DNA of 64,000 bases from Streptomyces sp. CA-210063 (GCF_024612015.1 NZ_CP102512.1:6138001-6202000); one strand, 5' to 3'. Positions 1-8,349 are shown, counted from the first letter of the stretch. Numbers and translations: made by a program. The notes: generated by a model not told the origin, from the letters alone.

Positions 1-303
1 GACGCCGCACACCGCCATCAGATACGGCGAGAGCACGCTGTAGTTCGCCGCGTGCAGTCCGCCGTACCAGAACAGGTTGACCGCGGAGTCCGGGTACGTC
101 TTCGCGAACTCCGCCCACGCCACCTGGGCCGCCAGATCGCCACCACCGGTCGCGAAGACCGCCCACCACACGAAGTACAGCGGCAGGGCGCACAGGGCGG
201 CCAGGAGGGGCACTCGGTGGCGCTCGCGCCACGGCTCGCGCGTCGGCGACGGTTCGTCGGCGCGCGAGACGGGTCGCCGTGGGGTCAGTTCGGCAAAGGC
301 CAC
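1..303 (-). CDS. Polytopic membrane protein, N-terminal part only (runs off the window)
   Basis: An open frame of 101 codons reads from a GTG at 303 to the window edge, so the C-terminus is missing. After a charged, Arg-rich N-terminus of about 32 residues there is a hydrophobic segment (LLAALCALPLYFVWWAVFA) and then aromatic-rich sequence ending in NYSVLSPYLMAVCGV, which resembles the first loops of a multi-spanning Streptomyces integral membrane protein. No catalytic motif is visible and I do not assign a function. The start is uncertain because no strong ribosome binding site precedes it. A transporter or a glycosyltransferase-type membrane enzyme would both fit. Confidence 0.6.
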   Translation of the reverse strand, partial: MAFAELTPRRPVSRADEPSPTREPWRERHRVPLLAALCALPLYFVWWAVFATGGGDLAAQVAWAEFAKTYPDSAVNLFWYGGLHAANYSVLSPYLMAVCGV

Positions 304-489
304 TGCGGCTCTTCCGTTCCGTTCGACTCGTGCGGGCGGGTGCGGGTCTTCACAGACGTCTTCCCAGACGTTCTCCGTGTGTTGAGGTAGACGCTAATCA
401 CTCACTGACAGTTGGCCGACAGGACGTGTGCGATCCGCTGCGGCCGTAGGGAAACCCCTACGGCCGCAGCGGCCACGGCTGTGTCAGGG

Positions 490-1425
490 TCAGGATGCGA
501 CCGGGAACGCCACGTCGCACACCGGGTCCTCGGGGCCCGCCGCGTCCCAGTCCGCGAAGTAGATCTCGCGGCACGGGCCGACGACCTCCAGCCCCTGCCC
601 GGCGATCCACCGCTCGACCGCCTCGAAGGCCGCGAGGATCTGCGGATGCGCCACCTGGGCCTTGGTGATCCGGGTGTACACCAGCCGCCCCGCCGGCTCG
701 ACGCGCACCTCGGTCTCCCAGGCCCGCCCGTGCTCGGCCGCCCACGCCCGGGCGGCACCCTCGTCCGCCACCGGCACACACGACTCGGCGGGGCCGTCGC
801 TCTCCATGGACACCTCGGAGTGGTACACCACGAACGGCGCCCCGGTGGTTCCGCCGCAGACCGCCGCACCCTCCTCCAGCCGCCCCAGCGACGCCCCGAT
901 CCACGCCGGCAACTCGTCCGCCAGGGTGTGCCTCGACTGGGTCAACAGCACCTGCGGCGCCGTATCGACCGTTTCGACGACAAACTTCCCATATGTCTCG
1001 TCCATGCCGTTCACTCCAGGGTCCCTTCCCGACAACCGTCCACGGAGGTAGGCGACAAGGGTCCGCTGGGACGCGAACCGTTCCTCGGCCCCGGCCCAGT
1101 ACGCGGCGAGCCGGTCGGCGGCCAGGGTGCCGTCCAGTTCGACGGCGTCCACGATCTCGGCGATCCGCGCGAGAGGCATGTCGAGCTGCCGCAACAGGGC
1201 CACCAGACGGGCACGCTCGACCTGGTCGGTCCGGTAGTACCGGTAGCCGTTCACCTCGTCGACGTACGCCGGTGTGAGCAGCCCCAGCCGGTCGTACAGT
1301 CGCAGCGCCTTCGCCGACAGCCGCGCGCGGGCGGCGAAGGCGCCGATGGTGAGCAGGTCGTCCATGTCCGGCGGGTCCACTGGGTCCACTGGGTCCACTG
1401 GGTCCACTGGGTTCACTGGGTTCAC
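490..1425 (-). CDS. MerR-family regulator with GyrI-like effector domain, start-codon repeats at N-terminus
   Basis: A 311-codon gene. Residues about 21-90 are a MerR winged helix-turn-helix (LTIGAFAARARLSAKALRLY, then a YRYYRTDQ wing), followed by a coiled-coil linker and a C-terminal GyrI-like/SRPBCC-type ligand domain from about 150. The layout is that of BltR/TipA-like multidrug-sensing regulators. The conventional start would be the ATG at 1365 (MDDLLT), but that ATG has no good ribosome binding site. A GGAGG sits 8 nt before the GTG at 1425, so translation probably begins there and adds a V-N/D-P repeat of about 20 residues. The six repeat units each contain an in-frame GTG. The target promoter and ligand are unknown. 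Confidence 0.88.
   Translation of the reverse strand: MNPVNPVDPVDPVDPVDPPDMDDLLTIGAFAARARLSAKALRLYDRLGLLTPAYVDEVNGYRYYRTDQVERARLVALLRQLDMPLARIAEIVDAVELDGTLAADRLAAYWAGAEERFASQRTLVAYLRGRLSGRDPGVNGMDETYGKFVVETVDTAPQVLLTQSRHTLADELPAWIGASLGRLEEGAAVCGGTTGAPFVVYHSEVSMESDGPAESCVPVADEGAARAWAAEHGRAWETEVRVEPAGRLVYTRITKAQVAHPQILAAFEAVERWIAGQGLEVVGPCREIYFADWDAAGPEDPVCDVAFPVAS
1372..1425 (-). repeat. 9-nt tandem repeat carrying in-frame GTG start codons
   Basis: Six consecutive units of GTG(A/G)ACCC(A/G) on the minus strand, each beginning with a GTG in the MerR reading frame and followed 6 nt later by the ATG at 1365. A GGAGG lies just upstream of the first unit. The repeat makes seven in-frame potential initiation codons within 63 nt. 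Similar start-codon repeats occur at 43668 and near 46440. Confidence 0.85.
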
Positions 1426-1517
1426 TGGGCCATCCTCCGTCGCCGGGCGCCTTCCGCCCGGCGAGAAGGACGGTGCCCCTTACCCCAGGGGCAAGGTCAA
1501 CGGCGGCCCGCCGGGCG

Positions 1518-2024
1518 TCAGCCGAGGGCCTTCTCCACGGCGGCGACCAGCTCCGCCGACTCGGGTTCGGTCTGCGGGGAGAAGCGGGCGACGACCGAGC
1601 CGTCGCGGCCGATCAGGAACTTCTCGAAGTTCCAGCGGATGTCACCGGTGTGGCCCTCGGCGTCCGCGTGGCCCACCAGACGCTCGTACAGCGTGTGCCG
1701 TCCCTCCCCGTTGACCTCGACCTTCTCGGTCATCGGGAAGGTCACGCCGTACGTCGCCGAGCAGAACTCCGCGATCTCCTCGGCCGAGCCCGGCTCCTGC
1801 CCCATGAACTGGTTGCACGGCACCCCGAGCACGGTGAAGCCCTGCGCGGCGTAGCGCGCGTGCAGCGCTTCCAGGCCCGTGTACTGGGGGGTGAGACCGC
1901 ACTTGGAGGCCACGTTCACCACGAGAACGGCCTGCCCGGCGTACTGGGCGAGGTCCGCGGAACCGCCCTTCAGGGCATCGATCTCTACGTCGAGGACGGA
2001 GGTGCCAGCGTTGTCTGTAGTCAT
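1518..2024 (-). CDS. Glutathione peroxidase family (thiol peroxidase)
   Basis: 168 residues, the usual length for the bacterial GPx family. The peroxidatic Cys42 lies in VNVASKCG, Gln76 in NQFMGQEPG, and Trp131-Asn132 in WNFEKFL, together giving the family's catalytic tetrad. Bacterial Cys-type members reduce hydrogen peroxide and lipid hydroperoxides, usually with thioredoxin. No signal peptide is present, so a cytoplasmic location is expected. Its ATG overlaps the stop of the upstream ArsR-like gene by 4 nt, but that overlap may be recent because the upstream ORF appears to run on through former intergenic DNA. Confidence 0.93.
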   Translation of the reverse strand: MTTDNAGTSVLDVEIDALKGGSADLAQYAGQAVLVVNVASKCGLTPQYTGLEALHARYAAQGFTVLGVPCNQFMGQEPGSAEEIAEFCSATYGVTFPMTEKVEVNGEGRHTLYERLVGHADAEGHTGDIRWNFEKFLIGRDGSVVARFSPQTEPESAELVAAVEKALG

Positions 2025-3397
2025 AAGCGGATGCTATCTCCGGAAGAGGTTTCGCCCCCGCCGCCCCTACCCGTCCCATCCCTGGGGGCTGCGCCCCCAG
2101 ACCCCCCTTGTCGGCCTTCGGCCTCGTTCTCCGTGTCCTCAAACGCCGGGCGGGCTGAAGGGGTGGCCGCCGGACGGGTTGAAGGGGTGGCCGTCGGACG
2201 GGCTGAAGGGGTGGCCGCCGGATCGGCTGACGGGGCGGTCGTCGGACGGGTTGAAGGGGTGGCCGTCGGACGGGTTGAAGGGGTGGCCGTCGGACGGGCT
2301 GAAGGGGTGGCCGCCGGATCGGCTGACGGGGCGGTCGTCGGACGGGTTGAAGGGGTGGCCGCCGGACGGGTTGAAGCGGTCGCCGTCGGACGGGCTGACG
2401 GGGTGGCCGTCGGATGGGCTGACGGGGTGGCCCGCACCAGTACCTCCCCTGCCGCTGTCCGTGCGTACAGCACCGATCGTCCGGCCCGGCCGCGCCGTAC
2501 CAGCCCGGCGTCCAGCAGCACCTTCAGGTGACGGCCGACGGAGCCCAGCCGCTGCCCGGTCACGGCGCACAGGTGCGTGGTGCTCATGGGGGAGTCGAGG
2601 AGGACGAGGACCCGGGCGCGGGCCTCACCGAGGAGCGGGCCGAGGGCGGCGGGTACGGCCGTCGTGCCGTTGCCGTTGCCGTCGGCGTCGGCGAGGACGC
2701 CCGAGCACGGGTACACGACCGCGTACCGCTGCCCCTCCTCCCACGCCACCCACCCGGTGCGCTGCGGGGTGACCGGCACGAAGACCAGCCGCGCGCCGGA
2801 GATCTCCCGAGGTGGGTACTCATGGAGATTGACCTGGAGCCGGTTCTCCCCGAGCCACCGCATCCCCGGCCGCATCGCGTCCAGCACGGCCGCCCACCCG
2901 CCCTGCCCCAACTGCGCGGTCCGGGCGAGCACGTCGGCCTCCAGTACGCGCCGCCGCCGCTCCCAGTACGGACGTACGGTCTCCTCCCAGACGAAGGTCA
3001 GGAGGTCGGCCGCGCGGGCGGGGAGGTCGTCCCGGTGCAGGGCGGCGGGCAGGGGGCCGCGCAGGGAGACGGTGAGGTGGGCGCGGGCGGCCGCGGGATC
3101 GGCGTCCCGGACCCGGGCGATCTCGTCCGCGAAGGTCTCGTCCTCGCGGGGCGTGGGGGTCAGGAAGTCGGCGATCCACTTCTGGCCGAGCCCGGAGCGG
3201 ATCAGCAGGGCGGTGAGGGGGCGGCGGGCCAACTCGGCTCGGTACGCCGGTAGATGGGCCGTCAGCCAGGTCCGCTCACCGGGGTGCGTTCCCGTCCCGG
3301 CGTGCAGCATCTTCAGGCTCGCGAACGTCTCGGCGAGCGGTGAGACGACGAAACGGCTGCCCGCGAGGGTGTCGGCGTTGACCTGCCACCAGCCCAC
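2021..3397 (-). CDS. ArsR-like (DUF5937-type) regulator with repeat-extended C-terminus
   Basis: 458 codons. Residues 1-250 are the N-terminal helical region typical of DUF5937 regulators, and 258-320 are an ArsR-type winged helix (LLDSPMSTTHLCAVTGQRLG, then VGRHLKVLLDAGLVRRGRAG). The natural protein would be expected to end near residue 325. Instead the frame continues through about twelve copies of an 8-residue Thr/Pro/Ser/Ala repeat and then a Gly-rich tail that contains a GC hairpin at 2082-2100. The GTG start at 3397 is supported by GGAGGT with 6 nt spacing. The tail looks like translated intergenic DNA after loss of the original stop, and it is unlikely to affect DNA binding. Confidence 0.82.
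   Translation of the reverse strand: MGWWQVNADTLAGSRFVVSPLAETFASLKMLHAGTGTHPGERTWLTAHLPAYRAELARRPLTALLIRSGLGQKWIADFLTPTPREDETFADEIARVRDADPAAARAHLTVSLRGPLPAALHRDDLPARAADLLTFVWEETVRPYWERRRRVLEADVLARTAQLGQGGWAAVLDAMRPGMRWLGENRLQVNLHEYPPREISGARLVFVPVTPQRTGWVAWEEGQRYAVVYPCSGVLADADGNGNGTTAVPAALGPLLGEARARVLVLLDSPMSTTHLCAVTGQRLGSVGRHLKVLLDAGLVRRGRAGRSVLYARTAAGEVLVRATPSAHPTATPSARPTATASTRPAATPSTRPTTAPSADPAATPSARPTATPSTRPTATPSTRPTTAPSADPAATPSARPTATPSTRPAATPSARPAFEDTENEAEGRQGGSGGAAPRDGTGRGGGGETSSGDSIRL
2082..2100. terminator. GC-rich hairpin inside the extended ArsR-like frame
   Basis: CTGGGGGC and GCCCCCAG form an 8-bp stem around a 3-nt loop. This is the typical core of Streptomyces intergenic terminator-like elements. 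It lies upstream of the peroxidase gene and inside the run-on tail of the regulator. There is no U tract. Confidence 0.45.
2151..2438 (-). repeat. 24-bp tandem repeat, about 12 copies
   Basis: A near-perfect 24-bp unit, on the plus strand GGG(C/T)TGAAGGGGTGGCCG followed by CCGGAC or TCGGAC, repeated about twelve times with two variant units (CTGACGGGGCGGTCG). Read on the minus strand in the ArsR-like frame it encodes an 8-residue unit such as ATPSTRPT. The unit resembles the CCCGTCCGGCG start of a GC-rich element commonly seen between Streptomyces genes, so an intergenic element may have been amplified. Confidence 0.85.
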
Positions 3398-3493
3398 CTG
3401 GACACCTCCGGGGTTCGGCGCGAGCTCGTCTCGGCTTTCGCGTGTGCGCGAAACATTACGGTGGACGGGTGGCGGCCCCGAGGGTCATTGCCC

Positions 3494-4684
3494 ATGCGCA
3501 GTTACCAAGCCCTGTTCCGCACAAGGGAGTTCACGACTCTCTTCCTCTCCTCCACCTTTCAGGTCGCCGCCTCCACGATCGGCGGCCTGGCCCTCGGCAC
3601 CTCCGTCTACGAGGCGACCGGCTCCCCGCTCCTGTCCGCCCTCAGCATGTTCGGCCCGTCCCTCGCCCAGGTGGTCGGCGCGACGACCCTGCTCTCGGCG
3701 GCGGACCGGCTGCCGCCGAGAGCGACGATGACGGGCCTGGCCGTGGTCTTCGCGGCGAGTACGGCGGTGTTGGCGCTGCCCGGTCTGCCCCTGTGGACGG
3801 TCTTCGCGGTGATCGCGGCCCAGGGCCTGGTCGCGTCGCTCGGCGGCGGAGTCCGCTGGGGCCTGCTGAACGAGATCCTCCCGAAGGACGGCTATCTGCT
3901 CGGCCGCTCGGTGTTCAACATGATGCACGGGGTCACGCAGATCGCCGGGTACGCGACCGGCGGCGCCCTGGTGGCGTTCCTGTCCCCGGCGGTCACGCTG
4001 CTGGTGGCGGCGGCCCTGTACGCGACGGCCGCCCTCTGTTCCTTCGCGGGCCTGACCCGTCGCGCCCCGCGCGCCTCCGGCCGCCCGTCCGTCGCCGAGA
4101 CCTGGCGCACGAACGCCCTCCTCTGGTCGTCGGCCCCACGTCGCCGCCTCTACCTCGGCCTGTGGATCCCCAACGGTCTCGTCGTCGGCTGCGAGTCCCT
4201 GTTCGTCGCGTACGCCCCCGACCGCGCCGGCCTGCTCTTCGCCTGCGCGGCGCTCGGCATGCTGGCGGGCGATGTGACGGTCGGCCGCCTCCTCCCGCCC
4301 GGGCTGCGGGCCCGCCTCGCCACGCCCCTTCTGCTGCTCCTGGCCGGCCCGTACCTGCTGTTCGTCCTCGACCCACCCACTCCCGTGGCAGCCGTCTGCG
4401 CGACCCTCGCCTCCGTCGGCTTCGGCGCGAGCCTGGTCCAGCAACAGCACCTCCTGACCCTGACCCCACCCGAACTCACCGGCCACGCGCTGGGGTTGCA
4501 CTCCGCGGGGATGCTCACGCTGCAGGGCGTGAGCGCGGGGCTGGCGGGCGGTGTGGCCCAACTGACCTCGCCGGGGGCGGCGATGACGGTGATGGCGGGG
4601 GCGTCGGTGGCGGTGACGCTGGGGCTGTGGGCGGCGGGGCGAGATGAGAGGACAGGGCTCACGTCACCGGCGTGTACGTCTTGA
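3494..4684 (+). CDS. MFS transporter (drug exporter-like)
   Basis: 396 residues from the ATG at 3494 (MRSYQALFRTREFTTLFLSS), the usual N-terminus for short actinobacterial MFS proteins. About twelve hydrophobic segments are visible, such as GLALGTSVYEATGSPLLSAL and LLLLLAGPYLLFVL. Substrates of this group are usually small drugs or pigments, but nothing here fixes the substrate. It is divergent from the ArsR-like gene with about 95 nt between them, so the regulator may control it. An upstream in-frame GTG at 3461 has no clear ribosome binding site. Parts of its 3' end recur as a remnant near 9.9 kb. Confidence 0.88.
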   Translation: MRSYQALFRTREFTTLFLSSTFQVAASTIGGLALGTSVYEATGSPLLSALSMFGPSLAQVVGATTLLSAADRLPPRATMTGLAVVFAASTAVLALPGLPLWTVFAVIAAQGLVASLGGGVRWGLLNEILPKDGYLLGRSVFNMMHGVTQIAGYATGGALVAFLSPAVTLLVAAALYATAALCSFAGLTRRAPRASGRPSVAETWRTNALLWSSAPRRRLYLGLWIPNGLVVGCESLFVAYAPDRAGLLFACAALGMLAGDVTVGRLLPPGLRARLATPLLLLLAGPYLLFVLDPPTPVAAVCATLASVGFGASLVQQQHLLTLTPPELTGHALGLHSAGMLTLQGVSAGLAGGVAQLTSPGAAMTVMAGASVAVTLGLWAAGRDERTGLTSPACTS

Positions 4685-4731
4685 TGGCCTGTTCGTAGCT
4701 GGAGTGATGCGCTATGGGTACGGGTACCCGG

Positions 4732-5070
4732 CTACACCAGCCCAAGGATGATGCGCACGCACTCTTCCACACGCCGCATCTCGCCCGGGTCCAGCAGGCC
4801 GAGACGCCGCCGAAGCCTTGGTTTGTCCACGGTGTGCAGGTCGGTGCAGTTCACGTACGACTCGTCGTACTTGGTCACCCCGCAGTCACGACCGATCGGA
4901 ACGTGGGTGGAGGTGGGGCCACTCGTTCCGGTGATCACGGCGACAGTCAGCGCCGACAGCGGTTCGGCAATGCGGTTCACCGTGAGTACGACCACCGGAT
5001 GCGGGCCGACGGGGCTGGGGAGGGCGCAACCCCACACCTCGCCCCTCAGGGCGGAGCCGATGTTCACCAC
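4732..5070 (-). CDS. MazF/PemK-type mRNA interferase toxin
   Basis: 112 residues with the PemK-like beta-barrel pattern: RGEVWGCALP at the N-terminus, a hydrophobic strand HPVVVLTVNRIAEPL, then VAVITGTSGPTSTHVPIG and YVNCTDLHTVDKPRLRRRLG. In this family the Arg of RGEVW and the central Thr/Ser segment take part in sequence-specific RNA cleavage. Its start overlaps the end of the upstream DNA-binding protein gene by 7 nt, the antitoxin-toxin order usual for mazEF. The target sequence cannot be predicted. Confidence 0.85.
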   Translation of the reverse strand: MVNIGSALRGEVWGCALPSPVGPHPVVVLTVNRIAEPLSALTVAVITGTSGPTSTHVPIGRDCGVTKYDESYVNCTDLHTVDKPRLRRRLGLLDPGEMRRVEECVRIILGLV

Positions 5071-5429
5071 TCGGTCTCGTCCGCTGCCGCCAGTTCGTCC
5101 GCCGTCGCGGGCAGAACGCCAGAGGGAGTCGGAGCCTGGGCGCCCTGGTAGAAGTCGCGGATCTCCTGCGAGGCGGCAACCTCGGTCGCCTCGCGAGAGA
5201 GCAGCCGAAGCCCTTCGCGCAAGGCGTCGGAGAGCGAGTGCAGCTTGAGGGTCTGCATCACCTGTTGCAGATCCGCCAGCTCATCCGGGCGCAGCCGCAC
5301 CTGGGCCACGCTCGTCGCACCACTGCCGCCCTGCTGTTGGCGCGCCTGTGAGGTCGAGGCCGCGGTCGGTGTGCGCCTCCTGGGTGTGGCACCGGAGGCC
5401 CGGCTCTTCTTTTCGGTCTTCGGAACCAT
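5064..5429 (-). CDS. Ribbon-helix-helix-type antitoxin (MazE partner)
   Basis: 121 residues from the ATG at 5429 (MVPKTEKK), preceded by GGGAGGT with 4 nt spacing; an upstream in-frame ATG at 5516 is less likely. The first 38 residues are basic and Gln-rich. Residues 40-84 (VAQVRLRPDELADLQQ, then LKLHSLSDALREGLRLLSRE) look like a ribbon-helix-helix DNA-binding unit. The acidic, Pro/Ala-rich C-terminus is the likely toxin-binding tail. It overlaps the toxin gene, so the pair is presumably co-transcribed and self-repressed. Confidence 0.8.
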   Translation of the reverse strand: MVPKTEKKSRASGATPRRRTPTAASTSQARQQQGGSGATSVAQVRLRPDELADLQQVMQTLKLHSLSDALREGLRLLSREATEVAASQEIRDFYQGAQAPTPSGVLPATADELAAADETEW

Positions 5430-5519
5430 TCCTACCTCCCTTCCCATTGTGTATGACAAATGTCGTACAACCAGTGTCATCCTCGTGTCTCGGCTGGTCA
5501 AGAGCGAATGAGTCATGGC

Positions 5520-6401
5520 TCAGCCAGCCGCCCGAAGCTGGTCATGGGATCGGCAGTCCCGGCAACGGCTGTCTCCCGCCGAGCGGAACCCCCGGTCGCA
5601 ACCGTCGCAGTTCCGCATGCGCCCGACCGCCGGACGTACTGCGGGTTCCGCGCGCTCCATGCTTCTGGCCGGTGCGGGCAGGGGCGTCTCCTTGAGCCGG
5701 TAGGCGAGGATGCCCGCCGGGCGGACCAGGAGGTCGTCCGGGAGTCCTGCGGTGAGGTGGTCCGTGATCTGTGTGGGCAGGAGGCCTGCCGCGAGCCACC
5801 GGGTGACGGCCGGGGCGAGACGGACGGCTTCCCGCGCGGACAGGACGAGGCGGGGGTCGACCCGGCGCAGGGAGGCGAGTACGGCGATGGCCTGCGGGTC
5901 GGCGTCGGCGAGCGGGATCGGTGTCTCCGCCTCGGCCTGGACGGGCGCGGCCACCGTTTCCTCCACGGCTGCGGCTGCGGGCTGCTTCCGGGGCCGACGA
6001 GGCTTGGGCGGCTCCGGAGGCCCGTCCGGGTCCGGATCCAGGTCCGGACCGCCGCCGGGGACGTCATAGAAGTACGTGCGGGTGCGGATCTGCCCGGTGG
6101 GCAGTCGCTCGCGGCGGCGCTCCAGGTATCCGGCCTCTTCGAGTTCCCTGAGCGCCCGCGAGATGAGGATCTCGCCCTCGCTGAAGTGCTCGCACAGGGC
6201 GGCGATGCTCACGGGGGTGCCGGTGGGCAGGGAGAGGATGTACACCGCGACGCCGACCGTGACCGCGCTGCCGCGCCGCTGGGCGAGGGCGTTGGAGATC
6301 ACGGTGAAGTCGGCCGTGAGGCGGGTCCGTACGTGGATCACGCCGGAGGTCGGAGCTCCGGCGTCGGCGCGCAGGCGCGCGTTAGACTGCGGGTCAGCCA
6401 T
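5520..6401 (-). CDS. Winged-helix protein with C-terminal Cys4 zinc-ribbon-like motif
   Basis: 293 residues from the ATG at 6401 (MADPQSNARL). Residues about 28-115 are a helix-turn-helix region: TADFTVISNALAQRRGSA, then PVSIAALCEHFSEGEI and RALRELEEAGYLERRRE. A Pro/Ala-rich linker of about 60 residues and a helical region follow, and the C-terminus ends with NCDGCDRGF...SRCRDC, four cysteines that could hold zinc. Proteins of this layout are frequent in Streptomyces, often beside DUF397/XRE genes, and their targets are unknown. The start at 6530 is possible but gives an unconserved-looking leader. Confidence 0.8.
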   Translation of the reverse strand: MADPQSNARLRADAGAPTSGVIHVRTRLTADFTVISNALAQRRGSAVTVGVAVYILSLPTGTPVSIAALCEHFSEGEILISRALRELEEAGYLERRRERLPTGQIRTRTYFYDVPGGGPDLDPDPDGPPEPPKPRRPRKQPAAAAVEETVAAPVQAEAETPIPLADADPQAIAVLASLRRVDPRLVLSAREAVRLAPAVTRWLAAGLLPTQITDHLTAGLPDDLLVRPAGILAYRLKETPLPAPARSMERAEPAVRPAVGRMRNCDGCDRGFRSAGDSRCRDCRSHDQLRAAG

Positions 6402-6684
6402 CGGGAAGGTGCTTTCTTCCTGATCGGTCAGGCCCTCGATCGGGACGGCAATCCCGGCCGGGGGCCGTATCTGTTTGCGGTTGTCGCGGCGAACGTAACC
6501 GCCCGTGTCCCGCGCCTGCAAGCCGGTCACTCGGACGGGTGACGGAGGGCTTCCCGGCCAGGGAGGGTGGGTGGGCGGGTAGTTCTTTCCCCCGGTTCTT
6601 TGGGGAGGTCAGTGGCCCGCCGGACCCTCGCGGACAAGGGCCCGGTGAACCCGGAAGGCGGACGGCGGCCGGGGCCCGGCCGCC

Positions 6685-6906
6685 TCAGGGACGGTGGTGC
6701 CCGGCCTTCAACTCGCCTATGAAGGCGGCCCAGGTGGCGGTGTCGAAATACAGCGCCGGACCGTGCGGGACCTTGCTGTCACGGACCGGGACGACGGCCC
6801 CTCGGAACTGGTCGGCCACCTCCACGCAGTCGCCCCCCGCCTGATTGCTGTAGCTGCTCTTGCGCCAGGCGGCGCCGTTCAGATCGGGACGGGAGATTCG
6901 AGCCAC
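6685..6906 (-). CDS. DUF397 protein
   Basis: 73 residues with the family hallmarks WRKSSYSN, GDCVEVAD, VPVRDSK and a C-terminal FDTATWAAFIGELKAG. DUF397 proteins are small partners of XRE-DUF5753 regulators, and pairs of this type include regulators of development (WhiJ-like). The GTG start at 6906 is well supported by GGAGGG about 9 nt upstream. That ribosome binding site and the first 42 codons lie inside the 3' end of the upstream XRE gene. Confidence 0.93.
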   Translation of the reverse strand: MARISRPDLNGAAWRKSSYSNQAGGDCVEVADQFRGAVVPVRDSKVPHGPALYFDTATWAAFIGELKAGHHRP

Positions 6907-7726
6907 GGTAGTTGCCCTCCATCGTGGACCGGATCATGTCGAGTGACATGAGCGGGGGCAGGGCTGCCGCCCGCAGCCGATCGTAAATCACCTTGTAGCG
7001 ACTGACGTTGGCTGGTTCCTCGATGAGCCGGCCGTAGTCCGAACCCTCTGTGTAGGCCACTTCTGAGCCGTCCGGCAGGGTCAGGATCGTCAGCGAGCCG
7101 CCCATCGCCTCGTGTCCGCCTTGGTCGAACGGCAGTACCTGCACGGTGATGTGACGCTCCGCCGCAGCGTCGAGCAGTCGCGCCAACTGCTTCCGCATCA
7201 CGGCATGGCCGCCGATCGGACGCCTCAGTACCGCCTCATCCAGGATCACGCACAGCTCCGGCCGGTCGGGCGAACTCAGCCGCTGCTGACGTCCCATACG
7301 GGCTGCGACGCGCTCCTCCAACTGCTCTTCGCCGTCCAACAGAGCGTCCAGGCTGAGAACGGCCCGCGCGTAGTCCTCCGTCTGCAACAGACCCGGCACC
7401 ACGTGAGCGGCGTACTGCCTGACGGCCACCGCCCGCGCCGAGTACTCCATGAACTTCCGCGACCAGTCCGGAAACGCCTCCCGGTACACGTACGGCCACA
7501 ACTCGACCAGCAGGTCGTCCGCGCCGAGGGCCGCGTCCAGCGCACGCGCCAGCTCCAGCGTCGGCTTCGCTCCGGACGCCCGCTCGATCTGCGTGATCCG
7601 GGTGCTCACCACGTGCGTCCTGTCGCCGAGTTCGGCCTGGGTGAGTCCGGCCGCCGTACGGAGCCTGCGCACCCGCGCGCCGAACAGCGCCGCCATCGAC
7701 GCGCTGGGGTCAATTCCATTGGCCAA
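6779..7726 (-). CDS. XRE-family regulator with DUF5753 domain (WhiJ-like)
   Basis: 315 residues. Residues about 14-70 are an XRE helix-turn-helix (VRRLRTAAGLTQAELGDRT, then TRITQIERASG), and 100-275 are DUF5753 (VVPGLLQTEDYARAV, PFDQGGHEAMGGS). It acts as a DNA-binding repressor with the adjacent DUF397 protein in known pairs. The frame overlaps the DUF397 gene by 128 nt, which is unusually long. The last 40 or so residues (after GNYRG) are Arg/Gly-rich and probably represent run-on, not conserved sequence. Confidence 0.9.
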   Translation of the reverse strand: MANGIDPSASMAALFGARVRRLRTAAGLTQAELGDRTHVVSTRITQIERASGAKPTLELARALDAALGADDLLVELWPYVYREAFPDWSRKFMEYSARAVAVRQYAAHVVPGLLQTEDYARAVLSLDALLDGEEQLEERVAARMGRQQRLSSPDRPELCVILDEAVLRRPIGGHAVMRKQLARLLDAAAERHITVQVLPFDQGGHEAMGGSLTILTLPDGSEVAYTEGSDYGRLIEEPANVSRYKVIYDRLRAAALPPLMSLDMIRSTMEGNYRGSNLPSRSERRRLAQEQLQQSGGGRLRGGGRPVPRGRRPGP

Positions 7727-7893
7727 AGCGTCACTTCCGTTCCTTACGGCCTGAAAAGTAAGGCTGTGTCACCTGTCGAGCGTAGGGCGATCGGACGACT
7801 CTTGAGCACGGAACGTGACGAATCGTGTACGTCGCGGGATGCCTCAGCTCGACAGACAAGGACGGACCAGCCGTGCTGACAGGAACGACCGCC

Positions 7894-8337
7894 GTGGGAG
7901 ACGAGTCGCGTGAACTCCCCTCAATCACCGAGCAGTTCGTCTCCTCACCGCGAGGTGCGCAACACGCCCGACGTCTCGCCGTCCGGTGCATGGAGGAGTG
8001 GGGCTACCCGCCCGCGTCGGACGTGTCGTGCACGGTCGCCCTCGTCGTCGGCGAACTCGCGGCGAACGCCGTACAGCACGGCCGAGTCCCCGGACGCGAC
8101 TTCGGCCTCCGGCTCGCCCTCGACGCGGCTGCGGGCCTGGTTCGTATCGAGGTCGCGGACGCCGCCTCCGCGAAGCGGCCGCCCACGGCCCCGCCCTCGT
8201 CGTACCCCCAGGGTGAGTCAGGTCGAGGGCTACTCCTGGTGGACGCCCTGGCCGTGCGCTGGGGGTCGGTTCCCCGTCGCCCCGTGGGCAAGACGGTATG
8301 GGCGGATGTGCCCATCGAGGCATCAACTCACCTGTAG
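7894..8337 (+). CDS. Anti-sigma-factor-like ATP-binding protein (HATPase)
   Basis: 147 residues if started at the GTG at 7894, which has AGGA about 9 nt upstream; a GTG at 7825 would add 23 residues and lacks such a site. The HATPase fold is shown by the N box VVGELAANAVQHG, a G1-like IEVADAAS and a G2-like GRGLLLVDALAVRWG. This is the RsbW/SpoIIAB-like group, abundant in Streptomyces, that binds ATP and usually sequesters sigma factors or anti-anti-sigma proteins. It is divergent from the XRE-DUF5753 gene, a common pairing. Confidence 0.85.
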   Translation: MGDESRELPSITEQFVSSPRGAQHARRLAVRCMEEWGYPPASDVSCTVALVVGELAANAVQHGRVPGRDFGLRLALDAAAGLVRIEVADAASAKRPPTAPPSSYPQGESGRGLLLVDALAVRWGSVPRRPVGKTVWADVPIEASTHL

Positions 8338-8349
8338 AGGCTGAGATCT

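Noticed and set aside
412..1854. Long plus-strand open frame opposite the MerR and peroxidase genes
   Set aside because: Its translation is Arg/Pro/His-rich, has no domain, and is antisense to two genes with clear motifs; it is a GC-rich shadow frame.
1372..2438. Tandem repeats as a CRISPR array
   Set aside because: Units are contiguous with no unique spacers and lie within coding frames; no cas genes are seen.
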